From contig CAJUNQ010000118.1 of NCBI GenBank assembly GCA_910587835.1, positions 1-64,000 on the forward strand: a stretch of DNA of 64,000 nt, given 5' to 3'. Made by a program: the position numbers and the translations under genes. Below are positions 49,445-57,261 of this stretch, piece by piece. Each line of letters begins with the position of its first letter. Positions within the stretch are counted from its first letter, which is position 1. Below the pieces are notes generated by a model. That model had not been told where the DNA came from, did not search any database, and was given only the letters and a program-made list of their open reading frames with translations. The stretch is from an uncultured Oscillospiraceae bacterium. GTDB lineage: Bacteria > Bacillota > Clostridia > Oscillospirales > Acutalibacteraceae.

Positions 49445-50506
49445 ATGCAGAGAGTGGAGGAATATTTCCGCCGGGCCGTGGAAGACGGCGCGTCGGACCT
49501 GTTTATTATCAGCGGCAGTCCGGTGTGTGAAAAGCTGGATAAGCGCCTGCACATGATTGGCAGCGAGGTGCTTTTTCCCCAGCACACCAAGGAGCTTATT
49601 ACAGAAATATATCAGCTGGCCGAGCGAGATATCCAGCGTTTTGAGGAGGAGGGGGACGACGACTTCTCCTGCGCGGTGCCGGGCCTGGCGCGTTTTCGGG
49701 TAAATACCTATAAGCAGCGGGGCTCTATGGCGGCGGTGGTGCGGGTGGTGGCCTTTGACATTCCCGACTGGCGCACCCTGCACATCCCCGAGGGGGTGAT
49801 GGAGCTGGCGGACCTGACCCACGGCATGGTGCTGGTCACCGGCACGGCGGGCAGCGGCAAGTCGACCACCCAGGCCTGCATTATCGACAGAATCAACCAG
49901 ACCCGGGAGGCCCATGTCATCACCCTGGAGGACCCCATTGAGCACCTGCACCGCAACCGTAAGAGCATTGTCAGCCAGCGGGAGATTGCCATTGACACCC
50001 ATGACTATCTGGCGGCGCTGCGGGCCTGTCTCCGTCAGGCTCCAGACGTGATGCTGCTGGGAGAGATGCGGGACCACGAGACCATCCGCACCGCCATGAC
50101 AGCGGCGGAGACCGGGCACCTGCTTATTGCCACCTTGCACACCAAGGGGGCTGTGAACACCATTGACCGTATTGTGGATACCTTCCCCGGAGACCAGCAG
50201 GGACAGGTGCGGGTGCAGCTCTCTATGGTGCTGCAGGCGGTGGTGAGCCAGCAGCTGCTGCCTGACAAAAACGGCGGCCTGGTGCCTGCCTATGAGATCA
50301 TGCGCATTAACGACGCTATCCGCAATATGATCCGGGACAGCGGCAAGACCCACCAGATTGACGGGGCCATTGCCTCCGGCGGCGGAGAGGGGATGATCAG
50401 CATGGATCAGTCCATTATGAAGCTGTATCAGGCTGGGCTGATTGAGAAGCAGACCGTGCTGGACTATGCCGGCAACCCGGAGTCCCTGAAGCGGCGGCTG
50501 GGTTAA
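49445..50506 (+). CDS. pilT: Twitching motility ATPase PilT
   Basis: This encodes 353 residues; the ATG of MQRVEEYF follows AGGAGGTACTTAT. Walker A GTAGSGKSTT, Asp box in ITLEDPIEH, Walker B LLGEMRDHET, His box TGHLLIATLHT and the PilT hallmark AIRNMIRDSGKTHQI are present. A hexameric retraction ATPase in the cytosol. The extension ATPase PilB is not in this window, so the locus either borrows one or uses PilT for both directions. A 236-base gap separates it from the pilin genes; it ends at a terminator. Confidence 0.92.
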   Translation: MQRVEEYFRRAVEDGASDLFIISGSPVCEKLDKRLHMIGSEVLFPQHTKELITEIYQLAERDIQRFEEEGDDDFSCAVPGLARFRVNTYKQRGSMAAVVRVVAFDIPDWRTLHIPEGVMELADLTHGMVLVTGTAGSGKSTTQACIIDRINQTREAHVITLEDPIEHLHRNRKSIVSQREIAIDTHDYLAALRACLRQAPDVMLLGEMRDHETIRTAMTAAETGHLLIATLHTKGAVNTIDRIVDTFPGDQQGQVRVQLSMVLQAVVSQQLLPDKNGGLVPAYEIMRINDAIRNMIRDSGKTHQIDGAIASGGGEGMISMDQSIMKLYQAGLIEKQTVLDYAGNPESLKRRLG

Positions 50507-50520
50507 AATGGGAAAAGCAA

Positions 50521-50552
50521 ACGGCCCGGGGAATGCCCCAGGCCGTTTTTGT
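50521..50552 (+). terminator. Rho-independent terminator after pilT
   Basis: ACGGCC-GGGG with CCCC-GGCCGT (single bulges), then TTTTTG. Confidence 0.85.
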
Positions 50553-50629
50553 ATGCTCTTTTGTTGACTGGGTTGACGAACTAATCAGGAGAGTGGTCAA
50601 GGCACAGCATGGTTGACTTATGCCTAGCC

Positions 50630-51274
50630 TTACTTACTTTCGCCCTTGACATGCTCCTGCAGCTTGCGGCAGAGGGGGAAGATCAGCCCTCCGGCGGCGT
50701 TCCCCACAGTCATAATAAGAATAGCCAGCAGAGCCTGGCCATTCCATACCCCGGCCACGGAGAAGTAGAACATATTCGCCACACAGTGCTCAAAGCCCAC
50801 CATCACAAACACGGCCACCCCCAAAAACAGTCCCAGATATTTGCCCAGGCTGTGGGGGTTGTTCCGGTAGCTCTCTACCGCAAAATAGATGAGAATGTTG
50901 CAGAACACCGCCAGAATGAACAGGCTTAGAGGCGAGTCTGCCAGCTTGGCCTGGCAGATGCTCCCGGCCTTTTCCGCCCAGTCCAGCCGGGTGAGGGCCA
51001 GGGCGCTGCCGGAGAGCCAGGCGCCCAGAAAATTCCCCAGCCAAATCAGCCCACAGCTCATGAGATAGGCAGGCGGGTTGTCCAGCGCATAGCAGATTTT
51101 GCCGGTAAACAGGTTCAGCCCCAAGGTGCACACGGCGAACAGCCCCACAGAGAACAGAGAGGCTCCCACAGCCCGGCTGTCGCTGGCCAGAAAGGCCGCG
51201 CCCCCAATGGAGATGGCGACTCCGGCCAGCACAGCGTAAATAAAGGTGGTCAGATGTGACAGTAAGTTTTTCAT
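50630..51274 (-). CDS. Formate/nitrite transporter (FNT) family channel
   Basis: This encodes 214 residues from the ATG of MKNLLSH with a distant GGGAG. Six membrane helices with FNT features are seen: GVAISIGGAAFLA, NLFTGK, NFLGAWLSG and GFEHCVANMFYF, the last holding the conserved central His. At 214 residues it is shorter than FocA (about 280), as many Firmicute members are. It moves formate, nitrite, acetate or lactate. Confidence 0.88.
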   Translation of the reverse strand: MKNLLSHLTTFIYAVLAGVAISIGGAAFLASDSRAVGASLFSVGLFAVCTLGLNLFTGKICYALDNPPAYLMSCGLIWLGNFLGAWLSGSALALTRLDWAEKAGSICQAKLADSPLSLFILAVFCNILIYFAVESYRNNPHSLGKYLGLFLGVAVFVMVGFEHCVANMFYFSVAGVWNGQALLAILIMTVGNAAGGLIFPLCRKLQEHVKGESK

Positions 51275-51418
51275 GGATGAAGCGCTCCCATTCTCTTTTT
51301 TTACATTATACCGGAGGATGGGGAAAATTGCAACATTTTCCCTGGCTTTGGAAGGACGGGGGAAAGCCCGCGCGAACCGCACTCCCCAAGCTGGCGGACG
51401 CTCGGGCCCTTCAGGGGC

Positions 51419-52306
51419 TCAGGCATACACCTCTACCAGTCTGCCCATAACCACCAGGCGTTGGTCATAGCCGCTTCTGGGGCAGGTGGAGAGGGTGACG
51501 AAAGCATCGTCCTCAGCGGGGATGATGTTGGTCTGAATGGTGGAGCGCTCCAGGCAGTAGTCGATGAAGTCCTGCTTGTGCTCCTCCAGGTCCAGCCGGT
51601 AGACAAGGCCTGTAACGTCAGCCTCAAAGGCTGCAAAAATCTCATACTCCCGCACCAGCGTCCCGTCCGCTATGTAGAAATAAGGGTGCTCCTGCCAAAA
51701 GCTCTGGTCCTCATAAAACCGCAGCACCCCGAACATGGAGTCATTGTCCAAGCGGTGGCCGTACACCAGGGTGTGGAAGTCCAGAAAGTCGGGGCTGTTG
51801 GTGCACTCTAAAAAGATGGAGCCGCACACATTGTACCCACCGTTCCAGGAGTGGTCCAGGTAGAACTGGTTATTCTGGGTGTGAAGCAGGGGATAGGACA
51901 GGACGCCGGGAATGTCCAGCCAGCCCGCCACTTCAGGATTGATGGCCCGCAGAGCGTCCAGGTCCATCCAGGTCAAAGGCTCGGCCTCTGGGGGGAGGGC
52001 CTCCTGTGGCCTCCCGGTCTCCTCTGTATCCTCGGGGGGAGACTCCGGGGAGGCAGGGGTGGACAGGCCCCCTTCACCTTCCGGCGTGCTGTCTTCCAGG
52101 CGGGAGCTGGCGGGAGGCGGGGAAGGGCTGTCCGCCGGGGCGCGGGCGTTGTTGGGCCGGGCGAGGCCGGCCACCTGCAGAGCATCCTCATAGTCTCCGG
52201 CGCTGCGGGAATATTCCACCTGCCGGAAGATCAGCATACCCCCGCTGAACAGGAAAACCGCTGCCAGCAGCACAGTCAACAGTTTGTATAGGGTTTTTCT
52301 TGACAT
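51419..52306 (-). CDS. srtB: Class B sortase
   Basis: This encodes 295 residues; the ATG follows GGAGAG. N-terminal membrane anchor (about 7-27), a Pro/Ser/Glu-rich linker (about 48-100) and a sortase barrel with W-L-D-I-PG, H184 (YGHR), C275 (TLSTC) and R283 (YDQR). The extra helices and NNQFYLDHSWNG region fit class B. It lies directly downstream of the large TPKTG-ending surface protein and is its likely transpeptidase. C. difficile SrtB uses the related (S/P)PXTG motif. Confidence 0.92.
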   Translation of the reverse strand: MSRKTLYKLLTVLLAAVFLFSGGMLIFRQVEYSRSAGDYEDALQVAGLARPNNARAPADSPSPPPASSRLEDSTPEGEGGLSTPASPESPPEDTEETGRPQEALPPEAEPLTWMDLDALRAINPEVAGWLDIPGVLSYPLLHTQNNQFYLDHSWNGGYNVCGSIFLECTNSPDFLDFHTLVYGHRLDNDSMFGVLRFYEDQSFWQEHPYFYIADGTLVREYEIFAAFEADVTGLVYRLDLEEHKQDFIDYCLERSTIQTNIIPAEDDAFVTLSTCPRSGYDQRLVVMGRLVEVYA

Positions 52307-52324
52307 AGCATCTCTCCAAAACAG

Positions 52325-52362
52325 AACGCCGGGGCCAGCAGCCTGGCCCCGGCTTTTTTCAT
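52325..52362. terminator. Hairpin between surface protein and sortase genes
   Basis: 11-bp perfect stem GCCGGGGCCAG / CTGGCCCCGGC. The T-run is on the plus strand; on the minus strand it is followed by GTTCTGTTTT, so it may only attenuate read-through into the sortase gene. Confidence 0.6.
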
Positions 52363-52394
52363 GGATTTTCAGGACTTACGACGATCAGGGGCAA

Positions 52395-55300
52395 TTACTT
52401 GCCAGCCTGCTTGCGCATACGTCCGGTGACGGCCAGGAACACCAGGCCGGCCGCGGACAGAGCGGTCAGCAGATACCAAAGGCTGATATCGTCGCCGGTC
52501 TTGGGCGTGTTGGCCAGGGGAACCTCCTCGTCGGGGATGTCCTCCTCCTCAGGCTCAGCAGGGCCGGTGGGGACGTCCGGGTCGGGCAGCTCCTCGTCAG
52601 GCTCGGGCGTGGGCTCGGGGCCGGGGCCCAGAGGCACATCGTCGTCGGGAATCTCCTCATCGGGCTCTTCCGGACCGGGGCCCAGAGGCACGTCATCGTC
52701 GGGGATCTCCTCGTCGGGCTCTTCCGGGCCAGGGCCCAGGGGCACATCGTCGTCGGGAATCTCCTCATCCGGCTCCGGGGTGGGAGTAGGCTCCTGGCTG
52801 GGGCCGGGGGTGGGAGTGGGCGTAGGAGTAGGCGTGGCCTTGTAGGTGTTGGTGATCACAATGGTGCTGCCGTTCTGGCTGGTGACAGCCACATAGCCGG
52901 CAGGCACATCAATCTCCTTCACGCTCAGCACCGCGCTCTCCGCCAGGCCGGACCAGGTGTGCCGCCAGTCATTGGCAGCGCTCAGGGTGACAGGGCCGCC
53001 GCTGGCCGCGCCGTTGACCATCAGCTGCACCTGCACAGAAGCGGGCCGCTGAATGCCAGCGTCCTCGTCTCCGGCCCAGGCCTTGTTGACGGTGATGCTC
53101 TTGGTTTTGGCGGTGGGAATGAAAGGCACGTCATAGGTGTTGGTCACAGTGACAGCGGCATTGCCGCCCTCGGTGACCTCCACGCTCTGGTCGTTGCCCT
53201 TCACGGTCCAGGTGTAGCCGCCCAGCTCAGCGTTCTCCTCGTGCACCCGGTAGGTGCCGGCGGGAAGGCCCGAAATGGTCTTCTGACCATCACCGGTGAT
53301 GGTCACTGTGGCATTACCTTTCTCAAAGGTAATGCCATCAAAGGTCCCGGTGACATGCTCAGGGCCGGTAACGGTAAAGGTGAAGACCTTATCCTTCGTC
53401 TCGCTGGTGGACGCCGCGCCGGTGATGACCTTGTTGATGGTCAGGCTGCCGCGGTAGTAGTCGAAGGTGTTGGTGATTTCAACCTCTGCGCCGCTGGGCT
53501 TGCTGATGGTTGCGCCGTTCTGGTTGTCATTGGTAATGGTCCAGTGATACTTGCTCTCGTCAACGCCGGCTTTCAGCTCGGTTACGCTATAGCTGCCGTA
53601 GGGCAGACCGTTGATGGTGACAGTATCCTCGCCGTGAAGAGAGACATAAAGCGCGTTGTCCTCGCCGGTCTGATACTCTTCGTAGTCGCCCTTCTGCTGG
53701 TCTGCGTCGAGCATTTCGCCAGTGACCTTAAAGGTGTACTTCTGGTTCAGCGCATCCAAATCAGTGTTGTTGAGAATCTTTTTGCTCAACGTCAGGCTGC
53801 CGCGCTTGTAGTCGTAGGTGTTGGTGACCGTGACATCTGTCTCGACCCCGCCATTGACGGTAACGCCGCCATTTCCGCTGACAGTTACTTGATAGCCGTC
53901 AATTTGTGCGTCCGCATCAACTTCTGTCACAGTATACTCGCCCGCGATCAGATCGTTGAGGGTAATGCTGCCAGTGCCTTTGATTTCAACAGTCTTGTTG
54001 TAGCCAGGGCCCTGAATCTGGAACTTGAAGGTCTTGTTCGCAATCTCCTCGCTGTCGGCATTCAGAATACCGTTCACAGCCTTGGTAAGCTTCAGGCTGC
54101 CCCGGGGGGCCTTGTAGGTGTTGTTGAATGTGATGTCAGTTCCCTCGGAAGCTACCGTATAGGTGATGGTCTTCAGTTTGTTGTCGCCTTTGAACTCGCC
54201 GATCTCATGCTCTTCCTCTGTCCTGGTTACAGTTACAGTAACTTTGTAGGGGGTAGGGTCCCATGTAACATTGGGGTTGTCTCCAGGAGTTTCAGTCACT
54301 GTGAATGTCAGCGTATGGCTGCCTGCTGTAGGAGCCTGTGCTTTCAAGTAATCAGAGCTAAGGGTGAAGACTGCCTGACCGTCACCAATAATGGTTTTGG
54401 TCTCGTTGTAGTTAGGGCCAGTCATCTGAACCTGTACGCTAAGGCCGGTTGAGGGGTCCTTTACGCTCTCATCATCGGTGGTCCATTTTTTGTGGACAGT
54501 CACATCAACAGGGTTGATGATGCCGTCCTCCACTTCCTTCTGACCGATAATGAGCACGCCGTTGTTGGCAATGCCGCCGCCATGGGTGGCAGAGGTGTTG
54601 CCACTGATGACAACGCCGCCTTGCTCAGCGATAAAGGCCATTACAGCGGCGTAGGCAGCCTCGTATTCAGGCGTGCCCTGTTTGTACTGAGAAGTCAGGC
54701 CCATCAGCAAACCAGCGTAGATAGAGCTGCTGTTGCTGTCGTTAATCTCCTTCTTGTCGTAATTTGGACTGCAGGTGCACTGGGTTGTTCCATTGTTCTG
54801 TGCAGTCAGAGCAGGACAGTCCTCTTTGTGGTTAAAGGTCTGCCCGGTCCAGCCGGCCTTCAGACTGGCAAGCATCTGGTTGCTGACAGAAATACCAGCC
54901 AACTGATCACGGCCATCGTCAGGAATTTTGTCGATATCTCCCGCAGAGAAGATATCCTGCGCACCGTCTTTGAAAGCCTTGTCATCTTTCCACAGATTGC
55001 TGCTGTCAACACCGGGATTAGCTTCACTGGTAGGGGTGTTGAGGCCGGTGTTAAGGGGTTTCCTTTTGTGAACAAGCGCGTCGCCGTTACCGGTGTTGCC
55101 AAAAATGGCAGCGCCATTCTTGGCAAACACAACCGTGCGCCCATGAATGCAGGCAGCAATGCCGCCGCCCAGACCATTAGCAGTGTTGGCAGCGACAAGA
55201 GCATTGGTCAGCTTCAGCGTGCCAGTGTTCTCAATATAGATGCCGCCGCCGCCCAGGTCGATAGTGGTTGCGGTGGAGTTGTCGGTAATCAGGCCCTTGG

Positions 55301-56711
55301 TGATTTCGCCGGTACCCTTGATATAGATACCGCCGCCCTCGCCCTCCAGAGCTTTGTTGCCGTCAACTGTGCCGCCATTCATGTTCAGGCTGCCACCGTT
55401 GTAAACAAAGATGCCGCCGCCTTCTGCTGCGGAGTTGTTCTGAATGCGAATGTCCTCATTCGAACCATTGGTGGTAAATGTGCTGTCTTTTCCGACATAA
55501 ACACCGCCGCCGGCAGCTTTGTAGTCCCACTTTGAGCCGTATTCATTGGTTTCTTTGTGGGCGTCTTGGATGTTAGTAGACTCGGCCTGGTTGTTCTCAA
55601 TCGTGCCGCCAGTCATGGTGAACTTGCCGCCGCCGGTAACATAAACGCCGCCGCCCTTTTGGGCCGTGTTGCCGGAGATGGTGCCTTTATTCAGCTCCAG
55701 CTCGCCGCCCTTCAGGTACACGCCGCCGCCGTTGCCGGTATCACCCGTGTTATCGCCGCCGGTGATAGTAACATCGCCGTTAATAATGACCTTGCCGCCA
55801 ACAATGCGGATGACAGCGAAGCCTGCCTCCATGGCCTTGATGGTGCCCTGGCCGGTGATGGTCAGTTGGGCTCCTGACCCGACTACGCCAATGGCTGCGT
55901 TAGGGGTGCCATGATGGGGATCCTTCTCCTCGAGGATGAAGTCATCCTGAAGGTTGAGGGTGACGTTTTTGTCGCCAGACTGCAACGCATTGTTGACCTC
56001 GTTCAGAACTTCTTCATTAGTCTTTTGGCCGATGCACTCATCAGTATGGGTGTGCTCTTCGGTGGTGCAGCTCAAGCGTTTGTAGTTGGGGTCGCTGGCA
56101 GTAGCTGCCACACTGGAATCATAAGGAACCTCAACGTAGCCAGACACATCCCCTAAAGCCTCTGAGTAGTTTACCCACTCGTAGCATTCCTCTGTGGTGT
56201 GCTTATGCCCATCGGTTTCCTCAAGTCCACAATCATACCCCATAATGACTTTATAGCAGCTGTCGTCATGGGTGTGGCCTTGGGATTCTCCTTGCTCGCA
56301 GGTCAAGTTGGAGACTGTCCCTTCGGTATAGCAGTTAGCATCGTGGGTGTGCTCCTCAGATTCGTCAAACCCGCAAGTGAGGGTGGAGTTTTCCTCTGTG
56401 GTGTAGCACGTCTCTCCGTGGGCATGACCCTCGGACTCCACGCTTACACAGATAAGGTCCCTGCCAACCTCGCTTTCACCACAAATGTCAGGGTTGTGGT
56501 AATGAGCCTCTGTTTCGAGCTGCTCACAGGTGAGCGCAAAGTACTCATAGCAGGCATTGCCGTGCGTGTGCTCCTCAAGGCCACACACTATTTTGTTGGT
56601 GTTCACCATGGTGGTCTCCGCCGCCGCGCTCATAACCATACTGAAGCACATGGTCAGGGCCAGCAGCAGGGCCAGAGCGCGCCTGCCAAATTTGTTTGTA
56701 GAATTTCTCAT
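52395..56711 (-). CDS. Large sortase-anchored surface protein with Cys/His repeats, beta-helix and Cna-B-like repeats
   Basis: This encodes 1438 residues; the ATG follows AGAGAGG. Signal peptide 1-32. Seven repeats of C-x4-8-H-x-H-x3-4-C (about 38-230; for example CGLEEHTHGNAC). A right-handed beta-helix-like region has GGGVY/GGGIY turns (about 290-735). About five Cna-B/collagen-binding-type beta domains recur with G-S-L-x-L-x-K and V-T-N-T-Y (about 745-1290). An acidic Pro-rich stalk follows, then the sorting signal T1402-P-K-T-G1406, a membrane helix and RMRKQAGK. Likely a wall-anchored adhesin. Its long leader carries one clear and one probable c-di-GMP-I aptamer. Confidence 0.9.
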   Translation of the reverse strand: MRNSTNKFGRRALALLLALTMCFSMVMSAAAETTMVNTNKIVCGLEEHTHGNACYEYFALTCEQLETEAHYHNPDICGESEVGRDLICVSVESEGHAHGETCYTTEENSTLTCGFDESEEHTHDANCYTEGTVSNLTCEQGESQGHTHDDSCYKVIMGYDCGLEETDGHKHTTEECYEWVNYSEALGDVSGYVEVPYDSSVAATASDPNYKRLSCTTEEHTHTDECIGQKTNEEVLNEVNNALQSGDKNVTLNLQDDFILEEKDPHHGTPNAAIGVVGSGAQLTITGQGTIKAMEAGFAVIRIVGGKVIINGDVTITGGDNTGDTGNGGGVYLKGGELELNKGTISGNTAQKGGGVYVTGGGKFTMTGGTIENNQAESTNIQDAHKETNEYGSKWDYKAAGGGVYVGKDSTFTTNGSNEDIRIQNNSAAEGGGIFVYNGGSLNMNGGTVDGNKALEGEGGGIYIKGTGEITKGLITDNSTATTIDLGGGGIYIENTGTLKLTNALVAANTANGLGGGIAACIHGRTVVFAKNGAAIFGNTGNGDALVHKRKPLNTGLNTPTSEANPGVDSSNLWKDDKAFKDGAQDIFSAGDIDKIPDDGRDQLAGISVSNQMLASLKAGWTGQTFNHKEDCPALTAQNNGTTQCTCSPNYDKKEINDSNSSSIYAGLLMGLTSQYKQGTPEYEAAYAAVMAFIAEQGGVVISGNTSATHGGGIANNGVLIIGQKEVEDGIINPVDVTVHKKWTTDDESVKDPSTGLSVQVQMTGPNYNETKTIIGDGQAVFTLSSDYLKAQAPTAGSHTLTFTVTETPGDNPNVTWDPTPYKVTVTVTRTEEEHEIGEFKGDNKLKTITYTVASEGTDITFNNTYKAPRGSLKLTKAVNGILNADSEEIANKTFKFQIQGPGYNKTVEIKGTGSITLNDLIAGEYTVTEVDADAQIDGYQVTVSGNGGVTVNGGVETDVTVTNTYDYKRGSLTLSKKILNNTDLDALNQKYTFKVTGEMLDADQQKGDYEEYQTGEDNALYVSLHGEDTVTINGLPYGSYSVTELKAGVDESKYHWTITNDNQNGATISKPSGAEVEITNTFDYYRGSLTINKVITGAASTSETKDKVFTFTVTGPEHVTGTFDGITFEKGNATVTITGDGQKTISGLPAGTYRVHEENAELGGYTWTVKGNDQSVEVTEGGNAAVTVTNTYDVPFIPTAKTKSITVNKAWAGDEDAGIQRPASVQVQLMVNGAASGGPVTLSAANDWRHTWSGLAESAVLSVKEIDVPAGYVAVTSQNGSTIVITNTYKATPTPTPTPTPGPSQEPTPTPEPDEEIPDDDVPLGPGPEEPDEEIPDDDVPLGPGPEEPDEEIPDDDVPLGPGPEPTPEPDEELPDPDVPTGPAEPEEEDIPDEEVPLANTPKTGDDISLWYLLTALSAAGLVFLAVTGRMRKQAGK
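52621..52785 (-). repeat. 54-bp tandem repeat in the stalk region of the surface protein
   Basis: Three units starting near 52621, 52675 and 52729, each coding for an 18-residue acidic Pro-rich unit (EPDEEIPDDDVPLGPGPE-like). In frame, so length can vary by recombination without breaking the gene. Confidence 0.85.
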
Positions 56712-56753
56712 TTCATTACCTCTCTTTGCTCGTTTGTCGGATGCAAAGTATCC

Positions 56754-56843
56754 GGCGGCTGGGCTGCCATAGCGCGCGGTGCTTTCCGCGGCCTTAGGCC
56801 CCTTGCTTTGCGTACCGCCCTTTCAGGCGGGCTGCGTCGTCCT
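56754..56843 (-). ncRNA. Probable second c-di-GMP-I (GEMM) aptamer, proximal to the gene
   Basis: On the minus strand: a CCGCC-TGAAA-GGGCGG hairpin, then TACGCAAAGC, GGGGCCTAAGGCC, a GC hairpin, and GCTATGGCAGCCC. ACGCAAAGC, CCTAAGG and the final GCAGCC-type strand are GEMM-I signatures. The closing helix is less clear than in aptamer 1 and may compete with it for the same strand. Confidence 0.55.
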
Positions 56844-56953
56844 CCAGCAGCCGGGCTAACCTAGCCTTGCCGGACAAGGCCTTAGCTCCCATAGCTTTGC
56901 GTCCTATCGTTTCCGATAGTTTGCCAACCGCCTGGCCGTGTCTCCCCGCTGCC
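56844..56953 (-). ncRNA. c-di-GMP-I riboswitch (GEMM) aptamer, distal
   Basis: On the minus strand: GGCAAAC, a TATCG-GAAA-CGATA hairpin, GGACGCAAAGC, TATGGGAGCTAAGGCC and AGGTTAGCC, in GEMM-I order and spacing. A closing helix GCAGCGGGG with CCCGGCTGC pairs with one mismatch. This class binds cyclic di-GMP. There is no terminator before the start codon; CTTTGC (about 56743) can pair with GCAAAG just before the AGAGAGG site, so control of translation is more likely. Confidence 0.8.
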
Positions 56954-57091
56954 GCCGGCGGTTGCGCCAGCGGGCTGCTGCCACGGCGGGGGCTCATTTC
57001 TTATAGCAATCCCTCCTATCATCCAGGCTTTGTGAACCTGTCTCCCCTCAACCCAAACCGGGCGGTGGAAGACAAATCCTATCTTTCCTAT

Positions 57092-57120
57092 ATTATACAG
57101 CACGAGGCTATAAATTGCAA
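57092..57120 (-). promoter_or_regulatory. Promoter of the riboswitch leader and surface protein gene
   Basis: On the minus strand TTGCAA (57115-57120), 17 bp, perfect TATAAT (complement of 57092-57097). It gives a leader of about 370 nt. Confidence 0.75.
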
Positions 57121-57200
57121 GCCTGTAATAGAAATAAAATATAGCGGGTGCCAGGGCCCAAAAGGGCGCGCCCGGCAGGCAGATTGGCCCCAAGCGGCTC

Positions 57201-57229
57201 TTGCGCGTCTCTCAGGAAGCTGGTATAAT
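57201..57229 (+). promoter_or_regulatory. Promoter of the MATE gene
   Basis: TTGCGC (57201-57206), 17 bp, perfect TATAAT (57224-57229). Confidence 0.7.
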
Positions 57230-57261
57230 ATCCCTATCACACAGAACAGGAGAGAGGCCCC

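Noticed and set aside
52621..52785. 54-bp direct repeats as a possible CRISPR array
   Set aside because: Contiguous with no spacers, in frame, and coding for an acidic Pro-rich stalk.
52284..54452. 722-codon plus-strand open frame opposite the surface protein
   Set aside because: Low-complexity Gly/Ser/Val product that mirrors the repeats of the real gene on the minus strand.
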